Shown here in pieces: positions 60,248-64,000 of a DNA stretch of 64,000 nucleotides. This stretch comes from Mercenaria mercenaria. Lineage: Eukaryota > Mollusca > Bivalvia > Venerida > Veneridae. The notes under the pieces were generated by a model that saw only the letters and a list, made by a program, of their open reading frames with translations, searched no databases and was not told the origin of the DNA. Where the stretch lies: the NCBI RefSeq assembly GCF_021730395.1, contig NC_069371.1, positions 67,920,001 to 67,984,000 on the forward strand. Direction: 5' to 3'. The stretch's first letter is position 1, and each line of letters starts with the position of its first letter. Position numbers and translations under genes: made by a program.

Positions 60248-60249
60248 GA

Positions 60250-60500
60250 AAAATGTTTTGTGAACATTCACTTGTACATCATCGTTGCTGGTTCGAATCC
60301 TTGCTTACGTTGTAGAATTTTCTTATGTGAATAAACAATACAGGAAAGCGTTAGTACCTATCCTATTTTTGCCTGAATAACTGAGAGGGGTATCATTATG
60401 TGCCCGAGATAGCCCGGAGGGGCACCTGGGGTCTTCATGTACAATCTAAAAGCTGGAAAGTCGTCATATGACCTACATTATGTTAGTTTGACTAAAATAA
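60250..60500 (+). mobile_element. Decayed tRNA-SINE in D2
   Basis: B-box GGTTCGAATCC at 60290-60300 and body word GGAGGGGCACCTGGGGTCTT. It is orthologous in position to the SINE relic in D1. Confidence 0.6.
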
Positions 60501-62431
60501 TTATAGAAATCAGACCTTGTTCCGAACAGAAGTTTTTAGGAGGATTTTAAAAAAAATGAAAACATGTCGACAATGATGCAGATTGGAACGGAACATTTGA
60601 AATTAAAAAGTAAAACATTTGCGCTTAATACGAGTAAATGTTCATTCGAGGTTAATTTATGACATTCTAGCATAAAACTGCTGTTATTGTCACTTTTCGG
60701 GGGGTATGGCTTATGTCTGCAAACCTTGTGTTAACAATTGTTTCCCCAGACTTCCATCAAAAGATTATGGTGTGTACGGCCTTTCATGAATCGAAACGTA
60801 AATCTCTCATCACATTTTTATCAAGAACCAAAATAATGGACGAAACAACATATAAACAGTGATACTTTATTCGAGTATTTCCGCGTGAAAGATATGAACC
60901 CTGTTTACATCGATGACATGGTAGGATAAAACCATTTCATTTACCTATTTTTTCAAGTGGCAGAAAATGCATCAGATATTATCAAAATGTTTAATAAAAT
61001 ACTGTTAGCAGCAGTACAAGGGTTCAAATTTGACAATAAATCACTTTTTGCTTTGTTTACATGACTGACTAACATGACCTTATTGCAGGCAAAAGGTAGT
61101 TTCTTATCAGTAAATATCTTTTTATTTAATTGGTGATTTCTAACCTAATATACACATTACAAAAATGACATAAAACCTCAAGAAAGTACAACAGAATTGT
61201 AAAAATGTTCATATATACATATCTGAGTTTTCCGTAAAAAATACAATACTTTGGAAAAAAGATTAGGGCACTTTCTATTTTATTAAAATCACTTGTTTAA
61301 GAAGTTTCTTCGTAATTCTTTGAAAGCCAATAATTTTCTCTTGTTAATTGTTAAGCAACCTTTCAATTCGTTGAAATGTGTTGTCCCTTTTTCAACGGTC
61401 CGTACGTCCAGATTAAACTGAATCCAGTTTCAGACATTTTTTTTTTGCCATAGTGTACATGTTTCAAAATCTCCTACTCCTATTTAACAAAGATAAACAA
61501 CACCAACATTGGCATTCAGTGGGACACACGACATGGACTTGTGAAATTTCGAGTAAATAAAAACAAGAAAGTAGTGTTCAGTTTTATACGATATATAACG
61601 TAACAACTGAAACAGAAAAGTAAACAATATATCACAACAAAAGAAAATGAATACAGATAATATCACATATGATAAAACAGTATTAAATATATCGGTATAT
61701 GTTTGATTCTCAAAAAAATATTAACACTAAGACATGAGATTACATAAAATGGTTTAATGAGTTAAACAAAACGTCTTTCACTGGCATCGTAAACGTTATC
61801 ACAAAATTATAGTCCTAAAGACTCTTGTAATAAAGCTTGCAATAACAGAGAAAATAAATTTATCACCGGATGACCCAAGGACACATACTCGCATACACAA
61901 ATGCAAACGTATAGAGAAGTACATGTAGCACGAACAAAAATCGTAAACATTGTTTCAATTCCTACATAATATCATTCAAGTATTCTGCAAAAATTATTTC
62001 GGAACCTGTTACATATAGTTTTTTATTACATTAAATGATACATTTTTTAAACATTCCAATAAAACTAAAACAATTGTTACAATCTAGCCTAACCAAATTT
62101 ATGACGCTGGTAAAGGACATCAAGAAATTAAGTTCATTTAGTCCGCATGTGTTAAGGTGAAAGTTCTCCGTCAGGATTTGGATTTGATAGTATACAATAC
62201 CATATTTGATCCATGCAAGGACGTTAGGTACTTCAGTAAAAGAGTAGTTCCGATACAGAAATGAGGAACAATTAGTAGAATTCTGCAGAAAACTGGCATC
62301 GACCACTTTACACACGACCAAAACAAACGTGTGTTGTTACTTTCCTAGCCTATGTACATGTCAATAACATCAATAACACATTATTTTATAATTTGTTCTT
62401 ATCAAAAGTGTTAATTTATATCTAGGCCTTT

Positions 62432-64000
62432 TTAACTAAGGAAATTGAATTTTGCGGACGCTTTATTGTCTGTTCCGAGTTCTTCTGCAGTCACGTGTAG
62501 TTCAGTGTCTCCAAACATCATCACTATATCCAGCCGCTGTTTGGCTTTCCTTGGTCTCCCACGAAGTTCAATTGATATCTCTCCAACCCGATAGCATCCA
62601 TCATCTGATACATAAATAGGATTCTCCGACTGGGTTCTGTATACCTCCACTGTTGCCATTGAAGTACCTATGAATGGCGCGTAGAACGGATACTTTATAC
62701 TTGTTTTATGTGGTATAACTGTGGTGCCCGCTTTAATAAATACATTAAAGACATCCTCGCACTTGTACATTCCGTCGCGCAAGACTTTCTTTGAGTTGGG
62801 GTGTCGACTTTCATCAAATTCTACAGCTACACTTATACCTAAGATATGAAATGATAAAACGTCAAAGTCATTTTCAAAGATTATTGTTAAAAAAATACAA
62901 TTTTTTGAAATTGTAAACATTTAGTTTTCTGCAGAAATGGAATCCGTACTGTAAAAAACAATTATTAAATGTACAAATTCGGCAGCGGCATCATATATGA
63001 TTAAGAAACATAAATCTGTTTACATTTGGAAAATACAATAACTATTTGCATTGCACTGAACAGTAATACACTTTCTTTCTATAATGTATTTAAAGGTAGC
63101 CATTGTGTTGATTAGAAAACAGAACAGCTATTTTATTCTGTTTCAAGCTTTAAGAAAGAAATATACCGTATGTGTAAGGTAGTTTTCTTGAGCTAATTGA
63201 GTCTGGATTGTGTCCGTACATTACAGCGCCTGCAAAATATAAACCGCAGTTGTTACTTTTTTTATTGAGAAAAACACTCGTGAAGTTTGTGAAATAATTA
63301 CCAATTTGAAAGTTCTTTAAATCATTACATAAAACACAAAAAAGGTAAAGATGATATGGTCGGATGAACAAAGACAACTCCATGTTTATTTGGATGCATT
63401 TATCTCTTACTGTTAAATAATGCTTTGGATTTCAAATAGATTGAAGGCCTGTTATTAAGTTACAAACATGAATTAGATAGAGTAATCAAAGCATCGAGGG
63501 GAACTGGATGAGGCAGGGTTGTGTAGATTTTTTTTACTTTTACTGTTTTATGTCTATTGCTGTATGCCTATATTTTACCCAATCAACGTTGCAAGGCTTT
63601 TCATCAGGAAACTGGCAAGAGGCATTAGCCTTTCAAATTGGGAAATTTATGTACGATCGATAATTGTCCAGTTTGGGAAAAAATAATCAGCCGGAAGTAA
63701 ACACCGAAAGACGAATAGAATTTATCTCCCTGAAACACCGGCTAAAATCCAGGCCACGGAACATAACGAATTAGACAAGTAATGCATCACATTTAGCTCT
63801 GTGCGCCGTTAGGCTATAGTGCACTAGACAAACACTTCCTCTGGAAATAAATAAAATGTAAACAAAATCTTAACCATCTGTTGGCATGATTTTGCGAAAT
63901 CTTACCTTGCATTTTGAGAAATATCTCTGCCGCAGTTGGGAAAATATAGTATATTCTTGGATTGAAAAGCGGTCTAATTTAGGCCTCTGTTATAAGGATG
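62432..64000 (-). CDS. HSPA12-like: P4: HSPA12-like gene, 3' part (exons 7-8), cut by right window edge
   Basis: Exon 7 (63167-63229) encodes GAVMYGHNPDSISSRKLPYT and YG. Exon 8 (62432-62838) starts ISVAVEFDESRHPNSKKVL and ends KASAKFNFLS with TAA at 62432-62434. Both have the same lengths and phases as in P2 and no lesion is seen. Exon 8 proteins of P2 and P4 are clearly similar but have many replacements, so this duplication is older than a simple allele. Exon 6 is expected at or just beyond the right edge, judging by intron 6 lengths in P2 (909 bp) and P3 (785 bp). Confidence 0.85.

Larger units (their letters stand above)
59960..63560. repeat. Segmental duplication copy D2 (P4 exons 7-8 plus 3' flank)
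   Basis: It is paralogous to D1 at 32330-37700. It contains its own 192-bp insertion at 60056-60247 and lacks the D1 MITE and 1.66-kb block. Confidence 0.8.

Noticed and set aside
1-64000. Retroviral, LTR, Polinton or LINE coding remnants
   Set aside because: I saw no reverse transcriptase, integrase, capsid or polymerase motifs and no long terminal direct repeats. A computed search could still find decayed pieces.
1-64000. Bacterial-style features (operons, CRISPR, Shine-Dalgarno sites)
   Set aside because: Spliced genes and repeat types show a eukaryotic nuclear sequence. The tandem cassettes have unit lengths and divergence unlike CRISPR arrays.

Overview
The window looks like nuclear DNA of a bivalve mollusc, most likely a heterodont clam. 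It is AT-rich and gene-poor. It holds short, widely spaced exons and dense small repeats: palindromic MITEs, foldbacks, tRNA-derived SINEs, and TIR-flanked tandem-repeat cassettes of the kind I know from clam genomes. The assignment rests on repeat style and gene content from memory, not on a search.

The gene content is a stress-chaperone cluster. Four partial or complete copies of an atypical HSP70 gene of the HSPA12 family lie on the minus strand. I call them P1 (exons 1-3, running off the left edge, start codon at 3618), P2 (46673 down to 36856, eight exons), P3 (54522 down to 46918, exons 1-7) and P4 (exons 7-8 at 63229-62432, running off the right edge). One small heat-shock protein (alpha-crystallin) gene of 175 residues lies on the plus strand (exons 7068-7299 and 12859-13154), head to head with P1.

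The array shows active birth and death. P2 reads through seven junctions but has TGA inside the DLGGGT nucleotide-binding motif. P3 has two deletions in exon 6 (8 bp and 1 bp), a 36-bp in-frame loss in exon 7 and no exon 8. Its 3' end is fused directly to the P2 promoter, as expected of unequal crossing-over. At the exon 3/exon 4 boundary, P2 and P3 share a one-nucleotide phase mismatch with the visible GT-AG sites. The 3' flanks of P2 (about 32.3-37.7 kb) and P4 (about 60-63.6 kb) are paralogous and carry different later insertions.

Layout: 1-3.6 kb P1 with SINE, MITE and foldback in intron 1; 3.9-6.6 kb repeats, including a 1-kb TIR element nested in a foldback arm; 7.0-13.5 kb sHSP gene with a 5.6-kb intron holding a SINE and a 1.7-kb foldback; 13.5-32 kb gene-free repeats (three tandem-repeat cassettes, a TTAA element, palindromes, an ATG/GAT microsatellite); 32.3-54.5 kb P2 and P3 with flanks and intronic foldbacks; 54.5-62.4 kb repeats and the P4 3' flank; 62.4-64 kb P4 end.

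Both gene families are cytosolic chaperones of the heat and stress response. The sHSP promoter has two perfect CRE palindromes and a near-match heat-shock element just before the start codon. The HSPA12-like promoters show a conserved block with an ETS-like site in P1 and P3 that is lost in P2. I saw no convincing rRNA, tRNA gene, CRISPR, retroviral or LTR element.
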